A DNA stretch of 64,000 bases, taken from assembly GCF_015477355.1 (NCBI RefSeq), contig NZ_JADLRJ010000001.1, forward strand, positions 1,178,001 to 1,242,000. Reading direction: 5' to 3'. A program made the translations under genes and the position numbers. Below the pieces are notes generated by a model. It worked only from the letters and a program-made list of their open reading frames with translations. It was not told where the DNA came from and did no database searches. Positions 16,209 through 25,080 of the stretch are shown here, in pieces; positions within the stretch are counted from its first letter, which is position 1, and every line of letters starts with the position of its first letter. Source of the stretch: Nocardia blacklockiae (GTDB taxonomy: Bacteria; Actinomycetota; Actinomycetes; Mycobacteriales; Mycobacteriaceae).

Positions 16209-16781
16209 CTACGCGCCGCGCAGCGCTTTCACCGCGAGTTCGACGTCGTCGCCGTTCAGCAGTTCGCCGGCGGGCGCGAGCAGCGCGAGCATGGCGTAGC
16301 CCTGGAACAGGACGAAGTACAGCTTGGCCACGGCCCGTGCCTCCTTCGCCGACAGCTCGGGATGCAGTTCGCGCAGCAGCGCGGACAGGTCGCCGTAGGC
16401 CCTCTCGGTGGCGTCGGACAGGTAGGCCTGGAGTTCCTCGGAGCGGGCGATGCGCACCGCGTTCTCGAGGCTCAGTAGCAGCTGTTCGCGGTTCTGCTGC
16501 ACGACGTCGAGCATGCCGTTCCAGGTCGGTCCGACGGACTCCGACAGCGAGCGGCCCTCCCCCGCGTCCCGCATCGCCGCCTCCATGCCGTCGCCGATCT
16601 CGCTGCCGATCGATTCGGTGATCGCCTCGGAGACGAGCCGGTCCTTCGAGCCGAAGTGATAGCCGATGGCCGCCAGGCTGACGTTCGCGGCCGCCGCGAT
16701 GTCGCGCGCGGTCACCTTGGCGAGTCCCCGCTCGAGGATCGCCTTGCGGGCACCTGCCAAGAGATCTTCCCGGTTTCCCAT
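16209..16781 (-). CDS. TetR-family repressor divergent from a flavin monooxygenase
   Basis: A 190-residue regulator starting at ATG 16781 behind GGTAGGGTGGGG; an in-frame GTG at 16790 is less well placed. The HTH covers about residues 2-48 (NREDLLAGARKAILERG...VTARDIAAAANVSLAAIGYHFGSKDRL). The divergent gap to the monooxygenase (16885) contains two operators built on TTAGACA. It most likely represses the monooxygenase and itself. The ligand may be the monooxygenase substrate. Confidence 0.87.
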   Translation of the reverse strand: MGNREDLLAGARKAILERGLAKVTARDIAAAANVSLAAIGYHFGSKDRLVSEAITESIGSEIGDGMEAAMRDAGEGRSLSESVGPTWNGMLDVVQQNREQLLLSLENAVRIARSEELQAYLSDATERAYGDLSALLRELHPELSAKEARAVAKLYFVLFQGYAMLALLAPAGELLNGDDVELAVKALRGA

Positions 16782-16802
16782 GCACCCCACCCTACCAGCG
16801 TC

Positions 16803-16818
16803 TTAGACATTTGTTCTA
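16803..16818. promoter_or_regulatory. TetR operator, copy 1 (imperfect)
   Basis: TTAGACATTTGTTCTA resembles the perfect site at 16840 with an inserted T in the right arm. It is part of a larger inverted arrangement, GTCTTAGACA (16800-16809) facing TGTCTAAGAC (16849-16858). Confidence 0.65.
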
Positions 16819-16839
16819 GACATGCGTGCCACGGGTGTG

Positions 16840-16855
16840 TTAGACATTTGTCTAA
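16840..16855. promoter_or_regulatory. TetR operator, copy 2 (perfect palindrome)
   Basis: TTAGACA-TT-TGTCTAA, a perfect 7-bp inverted repeat around two bases, 29 nt before the monooxygenase start (16885). The length and spacing fit a TetR dimer site. Confidence 0.75.
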
Positions 16856-16884
16856 GACGTTCGAACCAGAGAACAGGACAAGCC

Positions 16885-18099
16885 GTGAACACCTCCGCAG
16901 CCACCCCCCACATCCTCGTCTCCGGCGGCGGCATCGCCGGGAATGCCGTTGCGCTGCAACTGCTTCGGGCCGGTATCCGGGTCACCGTCGTCGAGCGCGC
17001 CGCGACGCCCCGGCCGGGCGGCCAGGCCGTCGATCTGCGCGGGCCGAGCCGCGAGGTCGCCGAGCGCATGGGCCTGATGCCGGGCATCCGCAAGTACCAG
17101 CTGCACGAACTGGGCATGTGCTACGTCGACGCCGAGGGGCACGAATTCGCCAGCCTGCCCATGGAGATGTTCGACGGGAAGGGCCCGGTCGCCGAGATCG
17201 AGATCACCCGCGGCGACCTGAACCAGGTGCTGCTCGACGAGGTCACCGCCGCGGGCGGTGCACTGGACTACCGCTACGGCGAGTGGATCGAGGCGCTGCG
17301 CCAGGACGATTCGGGCGTGGCGGTCACCTTCGCCTCCGGTCGCACCGAACGCTTCGACCTGGTCGTCGGCGCGGACGGCGTGCACTCGGCGACGCGCCGC
17401 CTGGCCTTCGGCCCCGAGGAGCAGTTCGCCACCTACCTGGGCGGGTACGGCGCGTTCTTCACCATTCCGACCCCGCCGGACGTGCGGCCCGGCTGGTTCG
17501 CCCTGCACGCCGTGCCGAGTGCGGCGCTCGGCATCCGGCCCGACGGCGACCCGAGCACCGCGAAGGCGATCATCACCGTGCGCACCGACGCCGACCCCGC
17601 CCTGCGGCGCGACGTCGCGGCCCAGCAGCAGCTGATCCGCGACATGCTGGCCGGGGCGGGCTGGCACACGCCGACCGTGCTCGAGGCGATGCGGTCGACG
17701 CCCGACTTCTACTTCGACGTCCTCGCGCGCATCGACATGCCCAGCCTGTCGGCGGGGCGGGTGACCCTGGCCGGAGACGCCGGGTACTGCGGCTCGCCCA
17801 TGACCGGCATGGGCACCGCGATGGCCCTGGTCGGCGCGTACATCCTCGCCGGGGAGATCGCCGCTACCCCGGCCGATCTGCCGGGCGCGCTGGCGCGGTA
17901 CGAGGAGAAGGTCACGCCGTTCCTCGCCGAGGCCAAGCAGATGCCCGGCGGCGGGATCAAGATGATGTTGCCGCAGAGCCGGTTCGGCATGGCGCTGGCC
18001 CGCACCTCCATGCGCGTGATGATGTCGCGGCCGATGCGGCCGGTCATGATGAAGGCGTTCTTCGGCAAGACCGACAGCTACGAACTGCCGTCGTACTGA
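16885..18099 (+). CDS. FAD-dependent monooxygenase, class A (PHBH fold)
   Basis: A 404-residue flavoprotein beginning at GTG 16885 with AGGACAAG upstream. The three fingerprints of class A flavin monooxygenases are present: dinucleotide motif SGGGIAG with VVER (residues about 11-37), the DG motif GADGVHSATR, and the GD motif LAGDAGYCGSPMTGMG. The enzyme uses NAD(P)H and oxygen to hydroxylate an aromatic or related substrate. The subgroup includes antibiotic-inactivating enzymes (tetracycline and rifampicin monooxygenases). With an inducible TetR next door, a detoxification role is plausible but unproven. It is followed by nucleoside hydrolase and amidohydrolase genes on the same strand. Confidence 0.88.
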   Translation: MNTSAATPHILVSGGGIAGNAVALQLLRAGIRVTVVERAATPRPGGQAVDLRGPSREVAERMGLMPGIRKYQLHELGMCYVDAEGHEFASLPMEMFDGKGPVAEIEITRGDLNQVLLDEVTAAGGALDYRYGEWIEALRQDDSGVAVTFASGRTERFDLVVGADGVHSATRRLAFGPEEQFATYLGGYGAFFTIPTPPDVRPGWFALHAVPSAALGIRPDGDPSTAKAIITVRTDADPALRRDVAAQQQLIRDMLAGAGWHTPTVLEAMRSTPDFYFDVLARIDMPSLSAGRVTLAGDAGYCGSPMTGMGTAMALVGAYILAGEIAATPADLPGALARYEEKVTPFLAEAKQMPGGGIKMMLPQSRFGMALARTSMRVMMSRPMRPVMMKAFFGKTDSYELPSY

Positions 18100-18141
18100 C
18101 CTGTCCGCCGGTGTGGCAGCGACGCTCGTTAGGCTCGATTC

Positions 18142-19179
18142 GTGCGGCAGAAGATCATGATGGATGTCGATACCGGCATCGACGACGCGCTGGCGCTGCT
18201 GTATCTGCTCGCCAGCCCGGACGCCGAGATCGTCGGTATCGCCGCCACGGCCGGCAACGTGCCCGCGGCCCAGGTCGCGGCGAACAACCTGGCGCTGTTG
18301 GAGTTGTGCCGCACGCCCGGCATCGAGGTCGCCGTCGGTGCGGCCGAACCGCTGTCGATCCCGTTGCGCACCACCGAGGACACCCACGGTCCGCAGGGCA
18401 TCGGGTACGCGAGCTTCGGGCCGGCGGCGGCCGCTCTGTCGGACCGCCACGCGGCACAGCTCTGGGTCGACGTCGCGCGGGAGCGGCCCGGGGAGATCAT
18501 CGGCCTGTGCACCGGCCCGCTCACGAATCTGGCGCTCGCGCTGCGGCTGGAGCCCGAACTGCCGCGGTTGCTGCGGCGGCTGGTCGTGATGGGCGGGGCG
18601 TTCAACCACCCCGGGAACACGACGCCGACCACCGAGTGGAACGTGCACGTCGACCCCGAGGCCTGGCGGGAGGTCTTCGCCGCGTTCGCCGCCGCCCCGG
18701 CGGACCGGCGGCCGCTGGTCTGCGGCCTCGACGTCACCGAGACCATCGAGATGTACCCGGAGCATCTGGTCCGGCTCGCCGAGCGGGCGCACAGCCTGCC
18801 GGTGGAGACGCTCGCCGAATCCGACGCGCCGGGCGTGATCTCCAAGGCGGGCAACGCGATCGTGCGGTTCGTCACCGACGCGGTGCGGTTCTACTTCGAG
18901 TTCCACCACCAGTGCGGCCAGGGTTACCTCGCGCACCTGCACGATCCGTTCGCCGCCGCGGTCGCGCTCGAGCCGGGCCTCGCGCGGACCCGGCCCGCCA
19001 CGGTCGACGTCGAGCTGAGCGGCACTTTCACCCGCGGCGCGACCGTGGCCGACTGGTCCGGGATGTGGGGCCGGGAACCCAACGCGGACATCGTGATCGG
19101 CACCGATCCGGCGGTGTTCTTCGACCGACTGATCGCGCGGGTCGGGGATTTCGCCCGCGCGACGTATCCGAGCGCGTAG
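18142..19179 (+). CDS. Inosine-uridine-type nucleoside hydrolase
   Basis: A 345-residue enzyme. The calcium-binding signature D-V-D-T-G-I-D-D-A is at residues 8-16. Also visible are GPLTNLALAL, VVMGGAF, a W-N-V-H-V-D-P-E region and the C-terminal H-D-P (LHDPFAAA) that supplies the catalytic histidine side. These are the hallmarks of IunH-type hydrolases, which split the N-glycosidic bond of ribonucleosides to give base and ribose. It starts at GTG 18142. The stop is 13 nt before the amidohydrolase, so the two are likely cotranscribed. Substrate range (purine or pyrimidine) is undetermined. Confidence 0.92.
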   Translation: MRQKIMMDVDTGIDDALALLYLLASPDAEIVGIAATAGNVPAAQVAANNLALLELCRTPGIEVAVGAAEPLSIPLRTTEDTHGPQGIGYASFGPAAAALSDRHAAQLWVDVARERPGEIIGLCTGPLTNLALALRLEPELPRLLRRLVVMGGAFNHPGNTTPTTEWNVHVDPEAWREVFAAFAAAPADRRPLVCGLDVTETIEMYPEHLVRLAERAHSLPVETLAESDAPGVISKAGNAIVRFVTDAVRFYFEFHHQCGQGYLAHLHDPFAAAVALEPGLARTRPATVDVELSGTFTRGATVADWSGMWGREPNADIVIGTDPAVFFDRLIARVGDFARATYPSA

Positions 19180-19192
19180 GACGGGAGACCCG

Positions 19193-20080
19193 ATGGGTGC
19201 CGACGAGGACGACGTCGCTTTCGTCGCCGGGTTCCGCGAGCGGCTCGGCCTGCCGGGGCTGGTGGACATCCACACCCACTTCATGCCCGAGCAGGTGCTG
19301 CGCAAGGTGTGGGCCTACTTCGACGGCGCGGGGCCGCTGACCGGGCGACCCTGGCCGATCACCTACCGCGACGACGAGCAGGTGCGGCTGAAGACGTTGC
19401 GCGGCTTCGGGGTTCGCGCGTTCACCTCTCTGGTGTATCCGCACAAGCCGGATATGGCGGCCTGGCTCAACGAGTGGTCCGCCGACTTCGCCGCCCGCAC
19501 CCCCTACTGCCTGCACACCGCCACGTTCTATCCCGAACACCACGCGAGCAGTTATGTGGAGGCGGCACTCGAGGCGGGTGCGCGAATCCTCAAGGTGCAC
19601 ATCCAGGTCGGCGACTTCCACCCCTGCGACCCGCTGCTGAACGAGGTGTGGGGCATGCTCGCCGACGCCGGGGTCCCGGTGCTCACCCATTGCGGATCCG
19701 GTCCCGCCGCAGGGACATACACCGGACCCGAGCCGATGCGCGCACTGCTGCAACGGTTTCCGCGGCTGCGCCTGATCGTCGCGCACATGGGCGCGCCCGA
19801 GTACTCCGAATTCCTCGATCTCGCCGAACGATTCGACGGCGTCCACCTGGACACCACCATGAACTTCACCGACTTCTTCGAAGCCGAGGACCCGTTCCCG
19901 CCCGCCGAGCGCGGGCGCCTGCGCGCGTTCGGCGAGCGCATCCTGTTCGGCAGCGACTTCCCCAACATCCCGTACTCCTACGGTCACGCGCTGCACGCCC
20001 TCGAGCGCCTCGACCTCGGCGCGGACTGGCTACGGAACGTCTGCCACCACAACGCCGCCCGGATGTTCGGCCTCGACTAG
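19193..20080 (+). CDS. Amidohydrolase_2-family TIM-barrel hydrolase
   Basis: A 295-residue protein starting at ATG 19193 after GGGAG. Metal-ligand motifs of the Amidohydro_2 family are seen: D-I-H-T-H-F near residue 25, V-L-T-H-C-G (third histidine), I-V-A-H-M-G, and G-S-D-F-P-N near the C-terminus (catalytic Asp). Relatives hydrolyse or decarboxylate small ring compounds. Its position after a nucleoside hydrolase suggests onward breakdown of a base or modified nucleoside; this is inference. Its last 51 nt overlap the convergent cyclase gene. Confidence 0.87.
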   Translation: MGADEDDVAFVAGFRERLGLPGLVDIHTHFMPEQVLRKVWAYFDGAGPLTGRPWPITYRDDEQVRLKTLRGFGVRAFTSLVYPHKPDMAAWLNEWSADFAARTPYCLHTATFYPEHHASSYVEAALEAGARILKVHIQVGDFHPCDPLLNEVWGMLADAGVPVLTHCGSGPAAGTYTGPEPMRALLQRFPRLRLIVAHMGAPEYSEFLDLAERFDGVHLDTTMNFTDFFEAEDPFPPAERGRLRAFGERILFGSDFPNIPYSYGHALHALERLDLGADWLRNVCHHNAARMFGLD

Positions 20081-21643
20081 GCGCTGCGGCCGCGCCAGCC
20101 GGGTGGCCTCGACCCGCCCGCGCAACACCACTTCCTCCCCCGGCTGCCACCGGCCGCGTTCGGGTTCGGCGGCCGCGGCCACGGTCGCCGCCGAGGCGAG
20201 AACGCGGCCGGGGTCCTGCTTGGCCAGCTCGCACAGGCGGGCGGCCTCGTTCACGGCGTCACCGATCACGGTGAACTCGTAGCGGCGGTACGCGCCCACG
20301 TTGCCCGCCACCACCCGGCCCGACGAGACCCCGATCGCGGCGTCGAATTCCCTTGCGCCACTGGACAATCGAAGACGGATGCCGCGCGCCGCGGCCAGCG
20401 CCGCGCCCGCGTAGTCGGCGAGCGGAGCGGGCGTGCCGAACACCGCCAGCGCGGCGTCGCCCTCGAACTTGTTGATCAGCCCGCCGCAGCGCTCCACCTC
20501 GTCCACCACGACGCCGAAGAAGTCGTTGAGGATCGCGACGATCTCGCCGGCGGGCCGGGTCGCCGCCATGGTGGTGGAGCCCATGATGTCGATGAACAGC
20601 GCCGCCGCCTCGACCTCCTCGCCGCCGAGTTCGGTATTGCGGGCCAGGGCCGCGGCGGCCACCTCGTCGCCGACGTGGCGGCCGAACAGGTCCCGGATCC
20701 GCTCGCGCTCGCGCAGGCCGTCCACCATGCGGTTGAAACCGCTCTGCAACTCGCCCAGTTCGGTGCCGTCGAAGACGGTGACGTGCACGTCGAGTTCGCC
20801 GTTCTCCACCCGGCGCAGCGCCCGGCGCACGGTGCGCACCGGCGCGACGGTGGCCGCGAAGGTCTGGGTCATCAGCAACAGCCCGAAGACCAGGGTGGCG
20901 CCGCCCAGCGACAGCACGCAGATCGCCAGCCGCGCCTCGCTGAAGTCCATGCCGCACAGCGACAGCACCGCCAGCACCATCGCCAGCGTCACCGGCACGC
21001 CGGTGGCCAGCGTCCACACCAGCACCGAGCGGCCGAACACCCCGAACCCGCGCAGCCGCCGCGCCGGGGCGGCCTCGAGCACGCGCGCGGTGACCGGCCG
21101 CAGCGCGAACTCGGCGATCAGATAGCTGTTGGCGCACACCACGACCACGGTGAATCCCATGCCCAGCAGCACTTTCGGCACGAAGGCGGCGTCCACCAGG
21201 CCGTAGAGCGGGGTCAGCACGGCCGCGCCGCCGAGCCACAGCACCGCCTGCTGCATCACCAGCCGGCGCGGCACCCGCGCGGCGGCGGCCTGTTCGGCGG
21301 CGGTGGGGACCCGGTCGGGGTCGATCGCCCAGCGCAGGGTGCGCACGCCCCACACGGTCCCCCACACCGTGCCGACCACCACCGCCAGCGCCGCGTACAG
21401 CGGCGTCGCGACGAAGTTCTGCAGCATCAGCCGGCGGGTGAACATCGACGGGCCCGGCAGCACGAAGCCGACCAGCGCGATCACCACGGCGATCCCGGTC
21501 AGGTTCGCCACCAGCAGCGGGATCGTGAGCAGCGCCTGCACGCGCAGCCGGCGCAGCCCGGACGTCTCGTCCGCGGACCCCAGCAGCCGCGACCCCCAGG
21601 GCGCGGGCCCGAGGGCCTCCGGCGTCAGCTCACTGTCGACCAT
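20030..21643 (-). CDS. Membrane class III adenylate cyclase with HAMP domain
   Basis: A 537-residue protein. Six hydrophobic helices (about residues 37-62, 78-100, 130-150, 155-180, 205-230, 237-262) lead to a HAMP domain (about 265-318) and a cyclase catalytic domain (about 345-510). The catalytic set looks complete: metal aspartates D352 (FIDIMGST) and D396 (KFEGD), adenine-recognising K392 and D462 (GDAVN), and transition-state N465 and R469 (NEAARL). The architecture matches the mycobacterial Rv1318c-1320c/Rv3645 group, which make cAMP. The 3' end overlaps the convergent amidohydrolase by 51 nt. It lies downstream of meaB on the same strand (51-nt gap). Confidence 0.92.
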   Translation of the reverse strand: MVDSELTPEALGPAPWGSRLLGSADETSGLRRLRVQALLTIPLLVANLTGIAVVIALVGFVLPGPSMFTRRLMLQNFVATPLYAALAVVVGTVWGTVWGVRTLRWAIDPDRVPTAAEQAAAARVPRRLVMQQAVLWLGGAAVLTPLYGLVDAAFVPKVLLGMGFTVVVVCANSYLIAEFALRPVTARVLEAAPARRLRGFGVFGRSVLVWTLATGVPVTLAMVLAVLSLCGMDFSEARLAICVLSLGGATLVFGLLLMTQTFAATVAPVRTVRRALRRVENGELDVHVTVFDGTELGELQSGFNRMVDGLRERERIRDLFGRHVGDEVAAAALARNTELGGEEVEAAALFIDIMGSTTMAATRPAGEIVAILNDFFGVVVDEVERCGGLINKFEGDAALAVFGTPAPLADYAGAALAAARGIRLRLSSGAREFDAAIGVSSGRVVAGNVGAYRRYEFTVIGDAVNEAARLCELAKQDPGRVLASAATVAAAAEPERGRWQPGEEVVLRGRVEATRLARPQRLVEAEHPGGVVVADVP

Positions 21644-21694
21644 GCATGCAGCGTATGCGGAGATCTTGCGCGGCGGGTGCGGAGCCTGCCGCGT

Positions 21695-22804
21695 TCAGCG
21701 CTGGTCGAAGGCGCGCAGGACTTCCTCGGCGGCCAGGGCCGGGGTGAGCGAACCGTCCCGCACGCCCTTCTCCACCTGGGCGCGAATCGATTTCACGGCC
21801 GGATTGTCGGCGAGGCGGCGCAGCAGCTGGTCGTGCACCATGGTCCAGGTCCAGTCGACCTGCTGGCGGCGGCGCTTCTCGGCGAACTCCCCCGCCTCGG
21901 TGAGCACCCTGCGGTGTTCCAGGACGGTGTCCCAGAACGTGTCCAGCCCGCTGCCGTTCAGCCCGCTCATGGTGAGAACCGGTGGGCGCCAGAGCGATTC
22001 GCGAGGATGGATGAGGCGCATGGCGCCCTGGAGTTCGCGGGCCGCCGACTTGGCCTCGAGTTCGTGGCGGCCGTCGGCCTTGTTGACCGCGACCAGGTCG
22101 GCCAGCTCCAGCACGCCCTTCTTGATGCCCTGCAACTGATCTCCGGTGCGGGCCAGAGTGAGGAAGCAGAACACGTCGACCATATTGGCGACCGTGACCT
22201 CCGACTGGCCGACGCCGACGGTCTCGACCAGGATCACGTCGTAGCCCGCGGCCTCCAGCAGCACGATGGTCTCGCGGGTCGCCTTCGCCACGCCCCCGAG
22301 CGTCCCCGCGGTCGGCGAGGGCCGGATGTAGGCGTCGCGCTGCACCGCCAGCCGGGCCATGCGGGTCTTGTCGCCGAGGATCGAGCCGCCGGTGCGCGTC
22401 GAGGACGGGTCCACGGCGAGCACCGCGACCCGGTGTCCCTGCCCGATCAGGTACATGCCGAGGGCGTCGATGAAGGTCGACTTGCCGACGCCAGGCACGC
22501 CGGTGATGCCCACCCGGTTCGATTCGATCCGGCCGACGTCGGGGGTGAGTTCCAGCAGCAGGCGCTGCGCGGCGTCGCGGTGGTCGGCCCGGGTGGACTC
22601 GACCAGTGTGATGGCGCGAGCCAGGCCCGCGCGCTCGCCCTCGCGCACGGACCGGGCCAGTTGTGCCACGTCGACCTCGCGCCGACGGCCCCCGCCGCCT
22701 CCCCCGGCGCGGGCGTCCGCGCGCACCGCCGGGGGCAGGCCGCGTTCGGTCGACAACGCCTGTGTCCCAGGGATGTTCACCGGTTCGGGGGTCCGCTCGC
22801 TCAT
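21695..22804 (-). CDS. meaB: Methylmalonyl-CoA mutase-associated GTPase MeaB
   Basis: A 369-residue G3E-family GTPase. Walker A is GVPGVGKST (residues 102-110). Also present are the base-binding VNKAD, the VLAVDPSS switch region, and [10 protein letters not shown]. MeaB gates cofactor loading onto methylmalonyl-CoA mutase and ejects damaged cobalamin. It starts at ATG 22804, overlapping the mutB stop by four bases (ATGA), so it is coupled to the enzyme it protects. It ends the mutA-mutB-meaB operon, the same order as in M. tuberculosis (Rv1492-Rv1493...Rv1496) but without intervening toxin-antitoxin genes. Confidence 0.96.
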   Translation of the reverse strand: MSERTPEPVNIPGTQALSTERGLPPAVRADARAGGGGGGRRREVDVAQLARSVREGERAGLARAITLVESTRADHRDAAQRLLLELTPDVGRIESNRVGITGVPGVGKSTFIDALGMYLIGQGHRVAVLAVDPSSTRTGGSILGDKTRMARLAVQRDAYIRPSPTAGTLGGVAKATRETIVLLEAAGYDVILVETVGVGQSEVTVANMVDVFCFLTLARTGDQLQGIKKGVLELADLVAVNKADGRHELEAKSAARELQGAMRLIHPRESLWRPPVLTMSGLNGSGLDTFWDTVLEHRRVLTEAGEFAEKRRRQQVDWTWTMVHDQLLRRLADNPAVKSIRAQVEKGVRDGSLTPALAAEEVLRAFDQR

Positions 22805-25080
22805 TCGGCTCCGGTAACCGCGCCACCGCCGATCTCGTGGCCGAGTTCCGCGGCGAGCTTGTGCAACAGCCCGACCGCGGCGTCGGCGATCACGGTGCCC
22901 GGCGGGAAGATGGCCGCCGCGCCCGCTCGGTACAGCTCCTCGAAGTCGCCCGGCGGGATCACGCCGCCGACGATGACCATGATGTCGGGCCGCCCGACGT
23001 CCGCCAGCGCCTGCCGCAGGGCGGGCACCAGCGTGAGGTGGCCGGCCGCCAGCGACGACACGCCCACCACGTGCACGTCGTTGTCGGCCGCCTGGCGCGC
23101 CACCTCTTCCGGGGTCTGGAACAGCGGGCCCACGTCGACGTCGAAGCCGAGGTCGGCGAAGGCGGTGGCGATCACCTTCTGACCGCGGTCGTGCCCGTCC
23201 TGGCCCATCTTGGCCACCAGGATGCGCGGGCGGCGACCCTCGGCCTCGGCGAACTCCTCGACCAGTTCGATCGCCCTGCTGATGTTGGTCACCTTTCCGG
23301 CCTCCTCGCGGTAAACGCCTGAGAGAGTACGGATTTCGGCCTGGTGCCGCCCGTACACCCGCTCCAGCGCGTCGGAGATCTCGCCGACGGTGGCCTTGGC
23401 GCGGGCGGCGTCGATGGCGAGGGCGAGCAGGTTGTTGTCCATGCCGCCCTCCGACGACGCGGCGGCCCTGGTCAATTCGGCCAGCGCGCGCTCCACCTCG
23501 CCCTGGTCGCGCTCGGCGCGCAGGCGGCGCAGCTTCTCCGCCTGCTCGGCGCGCACCCGGGAGTTCTCGACCTTGAGGACCTCGATCTGCTGGTCCTCGT
23601 CGACCTGGTACTTGTTCACGCCGATGACCGGCTGCTGCCCGGTGTCGATGCGGGCCTGGGTGCGGGCGGCGGCCTCCTCGATGCGCAGCTTCGGGATGCC
23701 CTCGGAGATCGCCTGCGCCATCCCGCCGTGCGCCTCCACCTCGGCGATGTGCGCGCGGGCGCGCTCGGCGAGCTGGTGGGTCAGCCACTCCACGTAGTAC
23801 GAGCCGCCCCACGGGTCGATCGGCCGGGTGGTGTTGGACTCCTGCTGGATCAGCAGCTGGGTGTTGCGGGCGATGCGGGCGGAGAAGTCCGTCGGCAGCG
23901 CCAGGGCCTCGTCGAGGGCGTTGGTGTGCAGCGACTGGGTGTGGCCCTGGGTCGCGGCCATCGCCTCCACGCAGGTCCGCGCCACGTTGTTGAACACGTC
24001 CTGCGCGGTCAGCGACCAGCCCGAGGTCTGCGAGTGGGTGCGCAGCGACAGCGACTTCTGGCTCTTCGGCTCGAACTTCGAGACCAGCTCGCTCCAGAGC
24101 AGCCGTCCCGCACGCAGTTTCGCGACCTCCATGAAGAAGTTCATGCCGATCGCCCAGAAGAACGACAGCCGCGGCGCGAACTGGTCGATCTCCATGCCCG
24201 CGTCCAGCCCGGCGCGAAGGTACTCCACACCGTCGGCGAGGGTGTAGGCCAGCTCCAAATCCGCTGTGGCCCCGGCCTCTTGGATGTGATAACCGGAGAT
24301 GGAGATGGAGTTGAACTTCGGCATCCGTGCCGAGGTGTAGGCGAAGATGTCGGAGATGATCCGCATCGACGGCTTGGGCGGATAGATGTAGGTGTTGCGG
24401 ACCATGAACTCCTTCAGAATGTCGTTCTGAATGGTTCCGGCCAGCTGTTCGGGTTTGACGCCCTGCTCCTCCGCCGCCACCACGTACAGCGCCAGGATGG
24501 GCAGCACCGCGCCGTTCATGGTCATCGACACCGAGACCTGGTCCAGCGGAATGTGATCGAACAGCTCGCGCATGTCCAGGATGGAGTCGATCGCCACGCC
24601 CGCCATGCCGACATCGCCGGTCACCCGCGGGTGGTCGGAGTCGTAGCCGCGGTGGGTGGCCAGGTCGAACGCCACCGACAGGCCCTTCTGGCCGGCGGCC
24701 AGGTTGCGCCGATAGAAGGCGTTGGAGTCCGCCGCGGTGGAGAAGCCCGCGTACTGGCGGATGGTCCACGGCTGGTTCACGTACATCGTCGGGTACGGCC
24801 CGCGCACGAACGGCGCGACGCCGGGCACCGAGTCCAGCGGATAACCCTCGGCGACGATGCGGTCGCGGTCGGCCTTGGTGAACACCGGCGGCACGTCGAT
24901 GCCCTCGGGCGTCGACCACACCAGTTGTTCGGGCGCTTGGTGATTCGCGGCGGCCGCGGCTCGCACGAACTGCTCGACCTGCTCCTCGCCGACCCGCGCG
25001 GCGGTGTCGGCCGCGGCGGCGTCGTCGAGCGGCACGTCGGCGAAACTACCGATCACGTGTTCGGTCTCCCGTGTGGTCAT
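22801..25080 (-). CDS. mutB: Methylmalonyl-CoA mutase, large (catalytic) subunit
   Basis: A 759-residue protein. The N-terminal TIM barrel contains the substrate-channel region ([21 protein letters not shown]). The C-terminal B12 domain has the axial-histidine motif D-G-H-D-R-G plus S-L-A-A-G-H and V-G-G-V-I-P-P. It interconverts succinyl-CoA and (R)-methylmalonyl-CoA using adenosylcobalamin. This links propionyl-CoA, odd-chain and methyl-branched lipid metabolism to the TCA cycle. It begins directly at the mutA stop codon with no gap. Subunit stoichiometry should be one MutA to one MutB, as in the family. Confidence 0.97.
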   Translation of the reverse strand: MTTRETEHVIGSFADVPLDDAAAADTAARVGEEQVEQFVRAAAAANHQAPEQLVWSTPEGIDVPPVFTKADRDRIVAEGYPLDSVPGVAPFVRGPYPTMYVNQPWTIRQYAGFSTAADSNAFYRRNLAAGQKGLSVAFDLATHRGYDSDHPRVTGDVGMAGVAIDSILDMRELFDHIPLDQVSVSMTMNGAVLPILALYVVAAEEQGVKPEQLAGTIQNDILKEFMVRNTYIYPPKPSMRIISDIFAYTSARMPKFNSISISGYHIQEAGATADLELAYTLADGVEYLRAGLDAGMEIDQFAPRLSFFWAIGMNFFMEVAKLRAGRLLWSELVSKFEPKSQKSLSLRTHSQTSGWSLTAQDVFNNVARTCVEAMAATQGHTQSLHTNALDEALALPTDFSARIARNTQLLIQQESNTTRPIDPWGGSYYVEWLTHQLAERARAHIAEVEAHGGMAQAISEGIPKLRIEEAAARTQARIDTGQQPVIGVNKYQVDEDQQIEVLKVENSRVRAEQAEKLRRLRAERDQGEVERALAELTRAAASSEGGMDNNLLALAIDAARAKATVGEISDALERVYGRHQAEIRTLSGVYREEAGKVTNISRAIELVEEFAEAEGRRPRILVAKMGQDGHDRGQKVIATAFADLGFDVDVGPLFQTPEEVARQAADNDVHVVGVSSLAAGHLTLVPALRQALADVGRPDIMVIVGGVIPPGDFEELYRAGAAAIFPPGTVIADAAVGLLHKLAAELGHEIGGGAVTGAE

